This document shows, one piece after another, positions 43,362 through 51,901 of a stretch of 64,000 bases of DNA. Numbering within the stretch: the first letter of the stretch is position 1; the number at the start of each line of letters is the position of its first letter. The notes under the pieces were generated by a model that saw only the letters and a list, made by a program, of their open reading frames with translations, was not told the origin of the DNA and did not search any database. A program made the translations under genes and the position numbers. Source of the DNA: Oceanospirillales bacterium (GTDB lineage Bacteria > Pseudomonadota > Gammaproteobacteria > Pseudomonadales > Balneatricaceae); assembly GCA_018223185.1 (NCBI GenBank), contig JAAEYW010000015.1, positions 1 to 64,000 on the forward strand. Reading direction: 5' to 3'.

Positions 43362-44141
43362 CTAGCGGTGCCCTAAAACCCACTGCTGCTCGACCTGCGG
43401 CAGGCTTTCAAAGCCGGGTTTGGCAAACAGGTATCCCTGCATCAGTTCAATGCCTGCATCGCGTAACCAGAGCATCTCCTCTTTTGTCTCAATGCCCTCA
43501 GCCAGCGGGGTAATATTGAGGTCACGAAACAGGTTCAGGCAGTGTCTGACGATAGCTTGCCGGGCTTTATGCTGATTGATATTACGAATAAGTTCCATAT
43601 CGAGTTTGATGATGTTTGTCTGAAAATCAGCCAGCAACCCAAGCCCTGCGTAGCCTGATCCAAAGTCATCAATGGCTGTGATGAAGCCTGACTGTTTGTA
43701 ATATTCAACGATGCTTCTGACGAACTCACTGTCCTCAATCTTTTCCACTTCGGTAAATTCGAACATTATTTTAGAGGTAGGAAAGCCATAGGTTTCGGCC
43801 GCTTCAAGGGTTGTTCGAATGCAGCGTTCAGGTTTATAAATCGCGTTGGGCAGAAAGTTGATGCTCAGTACGGAATCAAGTTTTAATTTCGCCGCCAGAG
43901 CAATGGCTTTAACCCGGCAGAGCTGGTCAAACAGGTAGCGATTATCATCGTTAACCCGGGATATGATGGAGTAGGCGGATTCGTTGTTTAAACCCCGAAC
44001 CAGTGCTTCATAGCCGAAGATCAGCCCTGTCTTGCAGTTTACAATGGGCTGAAAGGCCATCGTGAAATCGAAATCAAGACTGCTGTTATCTGCGCACCTG
44101 GCACACGAAAAGCGGTCAAAAACTATTGTTTTATCATTCAA
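43362..44141 (-). CDS. EAL-domain cyclic-di-GMP phosphodiesterase
   Basis: This 259-residue protein is almost entirely one EAL domain. All key motifs are present: EALVRG (EAL near residue 46), the Asn in LSINFLPNA, the Glu in MFEFTEVE, DDFGSGYAG, the Lys in IIKLDMEL and AEGIET. Active hydrolysis of c-di-GMP is therefore expected. The N-terminus carries a CARC motif (residues 14-17) of unknown role, with no membrane segment or sensor domain. A partial copy lies 1.6 kb away at 42047-42227. Confidence 0.9.
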   Translation of the reverse strand: MNDKTIVFDRFSCARCADNSSLDFDFTMAFQPIVNCKTGLIFGYEALVRGLNNESAYSIISRVNDDNRYLFDQLCRVKAIALAAKLKLDSVLSINFLPNAIYKPERCIRTTLEAAETYGFPTSKIMFEFTEVEKIEDSEFVRSIVEYYKQSGFITAIDDFGSGYAGLGLLADFQTNIIKLDMELIRNINQHKARQAIVRHCLNLFRDLNITPLAEGIETKEEMLWLRDAGIELMQGYLFAKPGFESLPQVEQQWVLGHR

Positions 44142-44586
44142 TTTTTCGATCTCACTGAGGTCACGGTTTATCTTTCTGTTTTTACACGCTTACCAGCCGT
44201 TCTATACAGTCTGCAGGGTATGGCATTGTTGCCCAGAGCGAACAGCGCTCTGTCTTACTTAAAAAAGCAGGCCGGGTGGTTAGCTGTGTGGTGTTACCAC
44301 AGGCTTCTGTTATCAATGAATACTGGCAAAAACCCGGGATGTGCACAATAGGAGGAAGGTCGAGACTGCCCAGTCTGAGATTATCTTATGAAGCATAAGG
44401 TCAGCGGGCTGTGAAACCAGCTTGATAAGACTTTCCCAGCGACGAAAGCGGGTAACCAGCGTTTGAACAACGAACTACGCCGACGCTTTTCCTGGCAAGC
44501 GACGCAGTCGCGTCTAACGACTAGCGAGTCACGCAGTGACGTTCTAACAACTGTTTTTGTAGCAGTGACGTTCTAGCAACTCTTAG
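44142..44586. repeat. Spacer with mini-hairpins, right group 2
   Basis: GCGACGCAGTCGC (44499-44511) and GTCACGCAGTGAC (44528-44540) repeat the mini-hairpin type. They lie in a block (ACGAACTACGCCGACGCTTT onward) that also occurs, slightly changed, near 43250-43330. No gene was seen in the rest of this 445-bp spacer. Confidence 0.7.
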
Positions 44587-45594
44587 TTAGAACCCCTTCA
44601 TGAGCTGGGTATAGCTATCCAGCCGGTCTGCCTGACTGTGTGTTACGGCCACCGTGGCAACCTCGTTGCAGTCAAAGGCTTTCGTCAGCTGAGTGATCTC
44701 TTCGGCACACTGTTCGGGTGTACCGACGGTATAGCCATTGAGGATGTGATCATATTCAGCCTGATGGGCCGGCGAAAATGCTTTATAACGATCCTGAACG
44801 TCTGCCGGGGTGAGGAAGGCTTCGCGGATTCCCAGCTGGGCGGCCAGTTTCCGGTATACCGCTGTACCCGCCCGCAGTCTGGCTTCCTCTTCTGTGTCGG
44901 CACAGATGCAGGCGATGGCCAGCATTCTGTTGGGCGTACCCTGGTGTTCTGCGCGTTTCCACTGTTCCAGATACTCGCTGAAGATCGACGGATGGCAGTT
45001 ATCCGGATCAATAAACCTGGCCAGGGCAATGTTATACCCCAGATGGCCAGCCAGCCCGGCACTGCCGCCGCTGGAACCGAGCATCCACAGTTCGGGTTGT
45101 GGGCTGCTGTCGGGCAGGACTTTGATCTGGCTGTACGGGTTGTTTTGCGGCAGGTTGCCTTCGATAAACCCTTTGAGCAGCTGAGCCTGCTGCGCATAGA
45201 GATCGCCATGATGCGGCTGATGGGGGAATGCCAGTGCCTGGGAGGTGAGGCCGGTTCCGCCGGGCGCACGGCCAACACCAAGGTCGATACGGTCCGGAAA
45301 GAGTGTGGCCATCATCTTGAAGCATTCAGCGACTTTGAGCGGGCTGTAGTGGCTTAACATTACCCCGCCACTGCCAACCCGGATGTTATTGGTCACGCTG
45401 GCGATAGCGGTCGCCAGGATTTCCGGGCACGGGTTGGCAAAGTGGATACTGTCGTGGTGTTCTGCCACCCAGTAACGGTAGTAACCCAGTTCGTCGCACA
45501 GCTTAGCCAGCTCTATCGTCAGCTGAGGGGCTTCTATTGCGGGGTGGGAACCGTGAACCGGTGACTGATCAACAACAGACAGTTTAATGCTCAT
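44587..45594 (-). CDS. LLM-class flavin-dependent oxidoreductase (YhbW-like)
   Basis: This 335-residue TIM-barrel protein belongs to the bacterial luciferase family. It starts MSIKLSVVDQSPVHGS and shows YRYWVAEHHDSIHFANPCPEIL, IRVGSGGVMLSHYSPLKVAE and FPDRIDLGVGRAPGG, which are typical of the MsnO8/YhbW subgroup. It is expected to use FMNH2, but the substrate is unknown. It stands alone between the accessory region and the c-di-GMP genes. An AGGAG site precedes the ATG. Confidence 0.9.
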   Translation of the reverse strand: MSIKLSVVDQSPVHGSHPAIEAPQLTIELAKLCDELGYYRYWVAEHHDSIHFANPCPEILATAIASVTNNIRVGSGGVMLSHYSPLKVAECFKMMATLFPDRIDLGVGRAPGGTGLTSQALAFPHQPHHGDLYAQQAQLLKGFIEGNLPQNNPYSQIKVLPDSSPQPELWMLGSSGGSAGLAGHLGYNIALARFIDPDNCHPSIFSEYLEQWKRAEHQGTPNRMLAIACICADTEEEARLRAGTAVYRKLAAQLGIREAFLTPADVQDRYKAFSPAHQAEYDHILNGYTVGTPEQCAEEITQLTKAFDCNEVATVAVTHSQADRLDSYTQLMKGF

Positions 45595-45692
45595 TAGAAT
45601 CTCCTGAAATTATTAATATGTTAATTAATTTTGCCGGTGAGATCAATGAGGCGATCAGCGGTTGTTGATGATAGCAATATGCAGAGCTGAGA

Positions 45693-47642
45693 TCAGATAA
45701 CGTATGTTATAAGTTCTGCAGATGTCGCCTCTAACTGACGGCAACAGTCGGGAATCAGTTGGGGGGCCAGCGGTTTGCTGAACAGATAGCCCTGACCGTA
45801 ATCACACTGATATGCGGTGAGCAGTTCAACGTCGATTATATCTTCAATGCCTTCTGCGACCACCTTCATTCCCAGATCATGGCCGATACCGATAATGTTT
45901 TTAACTAATCGGCTGCTGGTGTGATCTGCGGCGATCTTGCTGATAAAGCTGCGATCGATTTTGAGCGTTTGAATGGGAAGCTGCTGCAGGTGACTTAGCG
46001 ATGACAGTCCGGTACCAAAGTCATCGAGGGCGATACTGATATTGTGTCGGCTGAGACCGGGCAGCATGTCCTGGGTTTCTTTCAGAATCCGCATGCTGGT
46101 GTCTTCCGTGACCTCTATCCGGATAAGCCCTTTGGGCAGGTTGTGCTGCTCCAGTGATTTATTAATGATGCCAGCCAGATCAAGTTGGTGCATTGATGGC
46201 GATATATTGATGGCAACCGGTAGAGGTTTAAAACCACCGGATCGCCATTCCTGAAGCTGGCGACATGTTTCTGCGATAACCCACTTGCCCAGGTCGTTAG
46301 CCAGCGAATATTTTTCGGCTATCTCTATAATTTCCAGGGGGGGAATAGCACCGTAGATTTCATGATTCCAGCGTAGCAGCGCTTCCAGACCAGCGACACG
46401 TGGGTTCTTAAGATCAACAATGGGCTGGTAAACCAGTTGCAGTTTCTTATATTCAAGCGCTTCGCGCAGATCTGTATGCAGTTTTTGTCTGCGATTGATC
46501 TGAACATCCATGTCGAAGTTGAATAACATCTGTCTTGAATTGACTGCCTGCTCTTTAGCTTTATACATGGCGATATCCGCCCGGGTCATCAGACTGCCGA
46601 CATCTGTTCCGTGTTCAGGGTAGAGAACCGTGCCAATACTGGCACCGATGAAGCAGCTGTGCTGATCGATCGTGAACTGTGTCTCAAACAGCTGGATAAT
46701 TTTGTCGGCAATAATGTTCAGACTGTTGCTGCTGCGAATCGCTGGCTGGATGATCGCGAATTCATCGCCCCCGAGACGACAGGTGAGGCAGCCATAAAGT
46801 TGATCAATGTTCTGTGCAAGCCGGTCGGAGACTGACTGTAGCAGCGTGTCGCCAATGTGATGTCCCAGGGTATCGTTGACATCTTTAAACCCATTCAGAT
46901 CGATGAGGTGCAGTGCAAAGGGCTTTTTCTTCTCACAGTAACGGGTTATCTCTCGTTTGAGATACGCCCGGTTAGGAATTCCGGTCAGACTGTCGTGCTC
47001 AGCCTGATGACGGTTAAGCCGGCTCTCCCGAATGATCATCAGTAACAGCATAATACCGATGAAAATGATCCCGCTCATGAGCAGAATAAGCTGCTGCTGC
47101 AGGCTGATTACCCGACTGTCGTTACTATTAATAATTGCATTAGTGCGGTAGAAGTTCTGCAATGCCAGTCCGTCAAGTGCGTCTATCTCTGGCTGCAGTA
47201 TTTGCTGTATCCGGGTGCTGTATTCAGGTTCGGTTGCCAGTCTGTTTACAATACTGTCATCAAGAGATTTAACTGTCTCAAAGGCTTTGGCTATGGTGTT
47301 TTCTGCGTTTTCGACGTTGCGTAACCGTTTGCCGTCCTCGCCCTCCATTAACACCGGAAAACGACTCCAGAGGAGATTGTAGCGCTTGTTTACCTCGTCA
47401 AAATGTTGCGGGCCCGGGGCTGACCGGTAGAGTGACAGCGAATCATAAAAGCGCCGTAATTCCAGCTTTAGCTGGAACATAGAGAAGACACTGGTGCCAT
47501 AGTTCTGGTCGAGAATAGTGATTGACTGGCGCAACTGGTAAAGGCTGACTGCACCGATGATAAAAAATATCATCATCACCGATATCAGCAGGACGAGTTT
47601 CTGGCGATATTCTATGGCGATTGATGTCAGCCTCTGAGCCAT
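45693..47642 (-). CDS. Membrane GGDEF-EAL protein
   Basis: This 649-residue protein has an N-terminal membrane helix (residues 15-35), a helical periplasmic sensor of about 150 residues and a second helix near 190. A GGDEF domain (YLKREITRYCEKK through CRLGGDEFAII) and an EAL domain (LEALLRW, NISPSMHQ, EVTEDTS, DDFGTGLSS, KIDRSF, AEGIED) follow. Both catalytic motifs are intact, so it may make, degrade or switch c-di-GMP. Its ATG overlaps the stop of the upstream gene by one base (TGATG). A redox or ligand signal from that periplasmic partner is plausible. Confidence 0.93.
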   Translation of the reverse strand: MAQRLTSIAIEYRQKLVLLISVMMIFFIIGAVSLYQLRQSITILDQNYGTSVFSMFQLKLELRRFYDSLSLYRSAPGPQHFDEVNKRYNLLWSRFPVLMEGEDGKRLRNVENAENTIAKAFETVKSLDDSIVNRLATEPEYSTRIQQILQPEIDALDGLALQNFYRTNAIINSNDSRVISLQQQLILLMSGIIFIGIMLLLMIIRESRLNRHQAEHDSLTGIPNRAYLKREITRYCEKKKPFALHLIDLNGFKDVNDTLGHHIGDTLLQSVSDRLAQNIDQLYGCLTCRLGGDEFAIIQPAIRSSNSLNIIADKIIQLFETQFTIDQHSCFIGASIGTVLYPEHGTDVGSLMTRADIAMYKAKEQAVNSRQMLFNFDMDVQINRRQKLHTDLREALEYKKLQLVYQPIVDLKNPRVAGLEALLRWNHEIYGAIPPLEIIEIAEKYSLANDLGKWVIAETCRQLQEWRSGGFKPLPVAINISPSMHQLDLAGIINKSLEQHNLPKGLIRIEVTEDTSMRILKETQDMLPGLSRHNISIALDDFGTGLSSLSHLQQLPIQTLKIDRSFISKIAADHTSSRLVKNIIGIGHDLGMKVVAEGIEDIIDVELLTAYQCDYGQGYLFSKPLAPQLIPDCCRQLEATSAELITYVI

Positions 47643-48142
47643 CAGTCAATCTCAATTTTTGTCAGTTGCCAGATCATCCGGCCGGTGTGCAGTTCACCAT
47701 TGAGTTCGGGAAATTTGTGGTGCGGCAGTATTAACCAGAGCGGTCCTTTTTCACGAACGGACAGGCGCTTGCCATCCTCACTCCAGGCCATAATCGGTTC
47801 ATATTTCTCCATATAGTGTCGATCAAACTCAATGGAATAATCATTCAGTGCAGTCAGTCGTAAATGCTCACCCTTAGCGCCGACATAATCTAATACTGCG
47901 GAAAGCAGAGGCCCGTGATAGCTGTGAATGTCGTCAGACCAGCGGGTCTGAAGCGTAAAGGTATCGCTTTGAAATGCCTGAAGCTGTGCCAGATCAAAGC
48001 GGGCAGTTTTGCCATCCTGAGTGTTCTGAATGTTGCCGGTGACAGAGAGTATCACAGCGCCTTCAGGCTCGGGCAGGGGAGCTGCAGCAACGCTGAATGC
48101 AACCGTACAGGTCGTCAATAGCGCGATAATCCACTGGGTCAT
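47642..48142 (-). CDS. Periplasmic sulfite-oxidase-fold (molybdopterin-binding domain-like) protein
   Basis: This 166-residue protein starts with a signal peptide (MTQWIIALLTTCTVAFSVAAA). The body resembles the oxidoreductase molybdopterin-binding domain seen as a stand-alone periplasmic unit. Matching parts are FDLAQLQAF, WSDDIHSYHGPLLSAVLDYVGAKG, LTALNDYSIEF and GPLWLILPHHKFPEL. The cofactor cysteine of true sulfite oxidases is not evident, so enzyme activity is doubtful. Its gene is translationally coupled to the GGDEF-EAL gene. It probably acts as a periplasmic sensor or partner for that protein. Confidence 0.8.
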   Translation of the reverse strand: MTQWIIALLTTCTVAFSVAAAPLPEPEGAVILSVTGNIQNTQDGKTARFDLAQLQAFQSDTFTLQTRWSDDIHSYHGPLLSAVLDYVGAKGEHLRLTALNDYSIEFDRHYMEKYEPIMAWSEDGKRLSVREKGPLWLILPHHKFPELNGELHTGRMIWQLTKIEID

Positions 48143-48276
48143 GAAGGATACCTTTTTGTGTAAATAAGAGATGAAAACTGATCATTGCGGTGCAGACTGC
48201 TGGTTAGCAAAGTGCAATATATCTGGTGTGTTAATGATCGAGTCAGCGTCGCTCCATGACATTAATACAGCCTAAT

Positions 48277-48297
48277 TTACAGCCACTGCGGCTGTAA
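48277..48297. promoter_or_regulatory. Perfect inverted repeat upstream of the GGDEF-EAL operon
   Basis: TTACAGCC and GGCTGTAA pair around ACTGC. It lies 135 bp upstream of the periplasmic-protein start and 28 bp past the VOC gene end. Without a T-tract it could be an operator or a weak terminator. Confidence 0.45.
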
Positions 48298-48324
48298 GTC
48301 AGTTGACACAATGGGTTGTATTAC

Positions 48325-48738
48325 TCATTTTGTGTATTTCTGGCAGGTAGTCATCTGTTTCAGGTCGTTAGAGATCTCTACGAGGTTGTTATCCGGATCC
48401 CTGAAGTATGCAGACAGAATCTTTCCGGTGGCTCCGGTGCGCTCTGCCGGACCGTCGATAACCCTGACCTTGCATTTTTTAAGGTGTTCAATCGCTTCAG
48501 CCAGAGGTTGCCTGATGATAAAACAGAGGTCAGCACTACCGGGTTGAACATGACAGGCATAAGGCTCGAATTCATTGCCCAGCTGATGCAGATTAATCTT
48601 CTGATTGCCAAAGCTTAAGGCGATACGGCCTTCACCAAAGATGACTTTTTCCATACCCATTACCGAGGTGTAGAAATTTACTGTAGCAGTGATATCTCTG
48701 ACGGTAAGTACCAGGTGGTCTAATCGTTCTACCTGCAT
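48325..48738 (-). CDS. VOC-family (glyoxalase/dioxygenase fold) protein
   Basis: This 137-residue single VOC module has the paired beta-alpha-beta-beta-beta pattern: VERLDHLVLTVRDITATVNFYTSVMGMEKV at the N-terminus and SAYFRDPDNNLVEISNDL at the C-terminus. Metal ligands could be His7 and the Glu of VEIS, as in glyoxalase I-like members. The substrate is unknown. Its start overlaps the end of the upstream DUF2937 gene by ten bases, indicating cotranscription. Confidence 0.88.
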   Translation of the reverse strand: MQVERLDHLVLTVRDITATVNFYTSVMGMEKVIFGEGRIALSFGNQKINLHQLGNEFEPYACHVQPGSADLCFIIRQPLAEAIEHLKKCKVRVIDGPAERTGATGKILSAYFRDPDNNLVEISNDLKQMTTCQKYTK

Positions 48739-49256
48739 GTCTGTTCCTTTTTTGCGCTTCCCCTGTGCCGGAATCGCCGGGCCAGAAAAGTGCAGGGGAG
48801 GGTCATCATAAGATTGAGCAGAAGCCCGATAATGACGCCGAAGAGCGCGCCCTCGATGGTCAGCGGTATTCCCGGTTTAAAGTTATCCAGTGTTTTTTCG
48901 AGGTAGTGGCGCCGGGAGGGGGTAAACATATAGAGGGTTTTACTCAGCAGGTTACCCTGTTCAAACACTGTTATGCCCTGGTGCAGTTCATCAAACAGAT
49001 CCAGCGTTGCCAGCTTTTGTCCGGCGTCGGCCCGGACACTGGGTTCACTGTTCTGCTGGTGCTGTCTGATCATTGACCGGCTGTCAGAATAGCCAAACTG
49101 TCTGGCGGTTGCGGCATACCCTTCAACCTGCCACTTTGTTGATTCGTACATGCCAGCCAGATACTGCTGATAATGGTCGGCCAGTTGCGGTATCTGCAAC
49201 GCAAGCAGCAGCGTGACGCCAAACATCAGCTTATCTAATAGTCGACCTACCACCAT
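48729..49256 (-). CDS. DUF2937-family membrane protein
   Basis: This 175-residue protein has the DUF2937 features: an N-terminal hydrophobic segment (LDKLMFGVTLLLALQIPQLADHY), a soluble middle with YESTKWQVEGYAATARQFG and a C-terminal membrane helix (ALFGVIIGLLLNLMMTLP). It ends in a basic tail. Function is unknown. It overlaps the VOC gene and may be cotranscribed. Confidence 0.85.
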   Translation of the reverse strand: MVVGRLLDKLMFGVTLLLALQIPQLADHYQQYLAGMYESTKWQVEGYAATARQFGYSDSRSMIRQHQQNSEPSVRADAGQKLATLDLFDELHQGITVFEQGNLLSKTLYMFTPSRRHYLEKTLDNFKPGIPLTIEGALFGVIIGLLLNLMMTLPCTFLARRFRHRGSAKKEQTCR

Positions 49257-49364
49257 GAGTTTCCCGGAAAGTGAATTACAACCGAGTATAGCGGATTCAC
49301 ATTGCTTGTAATGAGTGCTTTTTGGCGCACGATACAGTCACTCCTATACAATCGCATCGGGGTT

Positions 49365-50054
49365 CTAGCGGCTCTTTTGATAGCGCCGTTCAGGTCGCCC
49401 GACACTACCATAGCTGACTTCAGCGGTGAGCTCAGAGCAACTTACCAGGTATTCCAGGTAGCGACGGGCGGTGGTCCGGCTGGCGCCGATAATTTCGCCC
49501 ACCTCTTCGGCGTTCAGGGCATCGCTGCGATCGGTAAATACCTTATTGATGTTTTCCAGGGTGATTGCATCAATTCCTTTGGGAAGCCGAACCACTTCAC
49601 TGGCTGTCGGCTCGTGGGACGGCGTGCTGCGGGGCAATACTTTGTCTACATCGCTCTGGGCGAGAGTGTCCAGGCTGCGAAATTTTTGCAGATGTTGCTG
49701 GTAGTTATGCAGTGTTTCCTGCAACCGTTCGAATACCAGCGGTTTCAGTATGTAGTCAAAAACCCCGCCATGCAGCGCTTCACGCAGGGTGTCCACCTCT
49801 TTTGCTGCGGTGATCATAATCACATCGATAGCCGTATTGCCGGCGCGGATCTTTCGTAGCAGGTCAAAACCGGTACCACTGGGAAACTGAATATCCAACA
49901 GCAACAGGTCGGGCTGCAGAATTTCGATCAGATCTTCGGCTTCTTCCAGTCGGTGGGCGATGCCTGCCAGTTCAAACCCTTCTATTCGTTCCAGAAAACG
50001 GCGCTGGATCTCTGCGATCTGCGGATCATCTTCGGCGATTACAACTTTTATCAT
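49365..50054 (-). CDS. CitB/DcuR-family response regulator
   Basis: This 229-residue regulator has a receiver domain (EDDPQIAEIQRRFLE, phosphoacceptor in LLLLDIQFPSGTG, Lys in DYILKPL). The C-terminal DNA-binding helix is typical of CitB/DpiA/DcuR proteins (NAEEVGEIIGASRTTARRYLEYLVS). Family members control C4-dicarboxylate, citrate or tricarboxylate uptake. It is encoded 17 bp after its kinase and divergent from tctCBA, which it probably activates. Confidence 0.93.
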   Translation of the reverse strand: MIKVVIAEDDPQIAEIQRRFLERIEGFELAGIAHRLEEAEDLIEILQPDLLLLDIQFPSGTGFDLLRKIRAGNTAIDVIMITAAKEVDTLREALHGGVFDYILKPLVFERLQETLHNYQQHLQKFRSLDTLAQSDVDKVLPRSTPSHEPTASEVVRLPKGIDAITLENINKVFTDRSDALNAEEVGEIIGASRTTARRYLEYLVSCSELTAEVSYGSVGRPERRYQKSR

Positions 50055-50071
50055 CTGTGATTAAACCCATG

Positions 50072-51676
50072 TTATTTTTTGTTTTTGGGGATATATACGG
50101 TAAAGCGGCTACCGCCTGCGCTGCCACTCTCTATAGTTATAGTGCCACTGAGCTTATCCAGCAGATTTTTTACCAGATGCAGGCCATAGCCGTGGCCATC
50201 ATTACTTTTACTGCTGAATCCTTTTTCAAAGATCTTGTCTTGTTGTTGCATCGGAATACCGGGCCCCTGGTCTTCGATTTCAAAGATCAGATCGTTGCCC
50301 AGATCGGTCATCGACAGGAGTACTTTTCCGTCGTTACCGTGATGCTTCAGGGTCGCTTCAAGCGCGTTATCAATCAGGTTGCCAATAATACTGACCAACT
50401 GCTCGCGGGGGAGTTTATCCGGCAGAGTGGTCATCTCACTTTCCGGATCGATCACCAGTGTCAGGCCCATTTCCCGGGCTCGGTTATATTTACCCAGTAA
50501 GCAACCTGCCAGCACCGGGTCTGGTACCGCTTTCATCAGCAATTTAATCAGTGCCTGGTGGCTTTGGGTTTCCTGGCCGATCAGTTGCAGCGCCTGCTCG
50601 GTTGCGCCGATCTGAATCAACCCGGCGATGGTATGAAGTTTATTGGAATATTCATGGGACTGGCTGCGCAGGGTGTCAGCGTACTGTTGAATGCGTGTCA
50701 GTTGCTGACTGACCATATCCAGTTCATCTTTGCGGCGGAAGCTCGACACTGCTCCGGTGATTTTATCGCCCTGCTTCAGCGGTAAACGGTTGGCGATAAT
50801 GCAGTGATCACCCCGCCACACTTCACAGTCAAACTGAGGTTCCCCGGTTTTCAGCACGTCCAGCATGGAACTGTCGGGCAGCACTTCATCGACCTTACGG
50901 CCGATCAGGTTACTATCTTCGGGCAGTCCCAGCGTTTTGATTGCCGTCTGATTGATGGTGGTTATCTCACTGGCACAGTTAATCGCAATAATGCCTTCAC
51001 GTACCGACTCCAGTGTAGCGCGTTGTTCATCAAACAGGCGGGCGATCTGCTCTGGTTCCAGTCCGAAGATCGCTTTTTTAAAGTGATTAGCAAACCAGAC
51101 CGCGATGGCGGCACTGACGGCAAATGAACCAAGAATCACCAGAATCAGTGTGAGTCGGTAGCGGTTGATAATCTCAGTCACCCGGTCCAGACCGTAACCA
51201 ACCGAGATTACCCCGGCAATGTTGCCATCCGCGCTGATGACCGGCGCCTTTCCGCGCATCGACCAGCCCAGCGAACCCACAGCCTTGGCTATATAGCCAC
51301 GCCCTTCAATCAGTGCCGGATAGCCGGTATCGCCATCATCGTCCGCCATCGAGTGACCGACTCTCTCCGGTTTTGGGTGGGCCAGGCGAATACCATTATT
51401 ATCGCCAATGACGACAAAACGGGCCCGGGTTGTGTCCGCCAGAGAGATACTCAGTGGCTGCAGATAGAGGCTGTTTTTCTGTTCTACCGCCTGAATCACA
51501 TCCGGCATCGCGGCGATCGTCTTGGCGACATCCAGCGCCCGCTGACCGATCTGTTCATCGAGCGAACGTTCCAGATAGTGCAGGGCAAACAGACCGATAA
51601 ATCCTGTTTGTATCAACGCCATTATCCCAAGGATCAGGATCATCCGTTGTTTAAGTTTTAACTGGCGAAGCTTCAT
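50072..51676 (-). CDS. CitA/DcuS-family sensor histidine kinase
   Basis: This 534-residue kinase has two membrane helices (near residues 10-30 and 170-195) flanking a periplasmic PAS-like citrate/dicarboxylate sensor (RFVVIGDNNGIRLAHPKPERVG; GDTGYPALIEGRGYIAKAVGSLG). A cytoplasmic PAS domain, the H-box RSQSHEYSNKLHTIAGLIQ and a HATPase domain (NLIDNALEA, GPGIP, GYGLHLVKN) follow. The Arg/His/Lys-rich ligand segment fits recognition of a polycarboxylate. Start 51676 was chosen as the ATG nearest a GAGAG site. TctABC systems elsewhere are usually paired with TctDE, so a CitA-type kinase here is notable. Confidence 0.93.
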   Translation of the reverse strand: MKLRQLKLKQRMILILGIMALIQTGFIGLFALHYLERSLDEQIGQRALDVAKTIAAMPDVIQAVEQKNSLYLQPLSISLADTTRARFVVIGDNNGIRLAHPKPERVGHSMADDDGDTGYPALIEGRGYIAKAVGSLGWSMRGKAPVISADGNIAGVISVGYGLDRVTEIINRYRLTLILVILGSFAVSAAIAVWFANHFKKAIFGLEPEQIARLFDEQRATLESVREGIIAINCASEITTINQTAIKTLGLPEDSNLIGRKVDEVLPDSSMLDVLKTGEPQFDCEVWRGDHCIIANRLPLKQGDKITGAVSSFRRKDELDMVSQQLTRIQQYADTLRSQSHEYSNKLHTIAGLIQIGATEQALQLIGQETQSHQALIKLLMKAVPDPVLAGCLLGKYNRAREMGLTLVIDPESEMTTLPDKLPREQLVSIIGNLIDNALEATLKHHGNDGKVLLSMTDLGNDLIFEIEDQGPGIPMQQQDKIFEKGFSSKSNDGHGYGLHLVKNLLDKLSGTITIESGSAGGSRFTVYIPKNKK

Positions 51677-51901
51677 TGTTGCTCTCATTCTCAACGCGGG
51701 TTCTTGTCGACCCTGTTCAGGATTTGTTTTAAGTCCTGCTCAGATATTAATCAATTTGCTCAGTGTTGGCCCGTAAACATTATAAACAAAATGAATTTTA
51801 CGTATTAAAAAGTCTTTAAATTCATAAGCTTTATCTAAAAGCATCGGATATCTATTGTGCATATAACTATAAGAACGAGAGCTATAAGCGAGGATCTTCG
51901 A

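Noticed and set aside
39313..44586. CRISPR array
   Set aside because: The repeats here are short, unevenly spaced hairpins without constant repeat-spacer units or cas genes.
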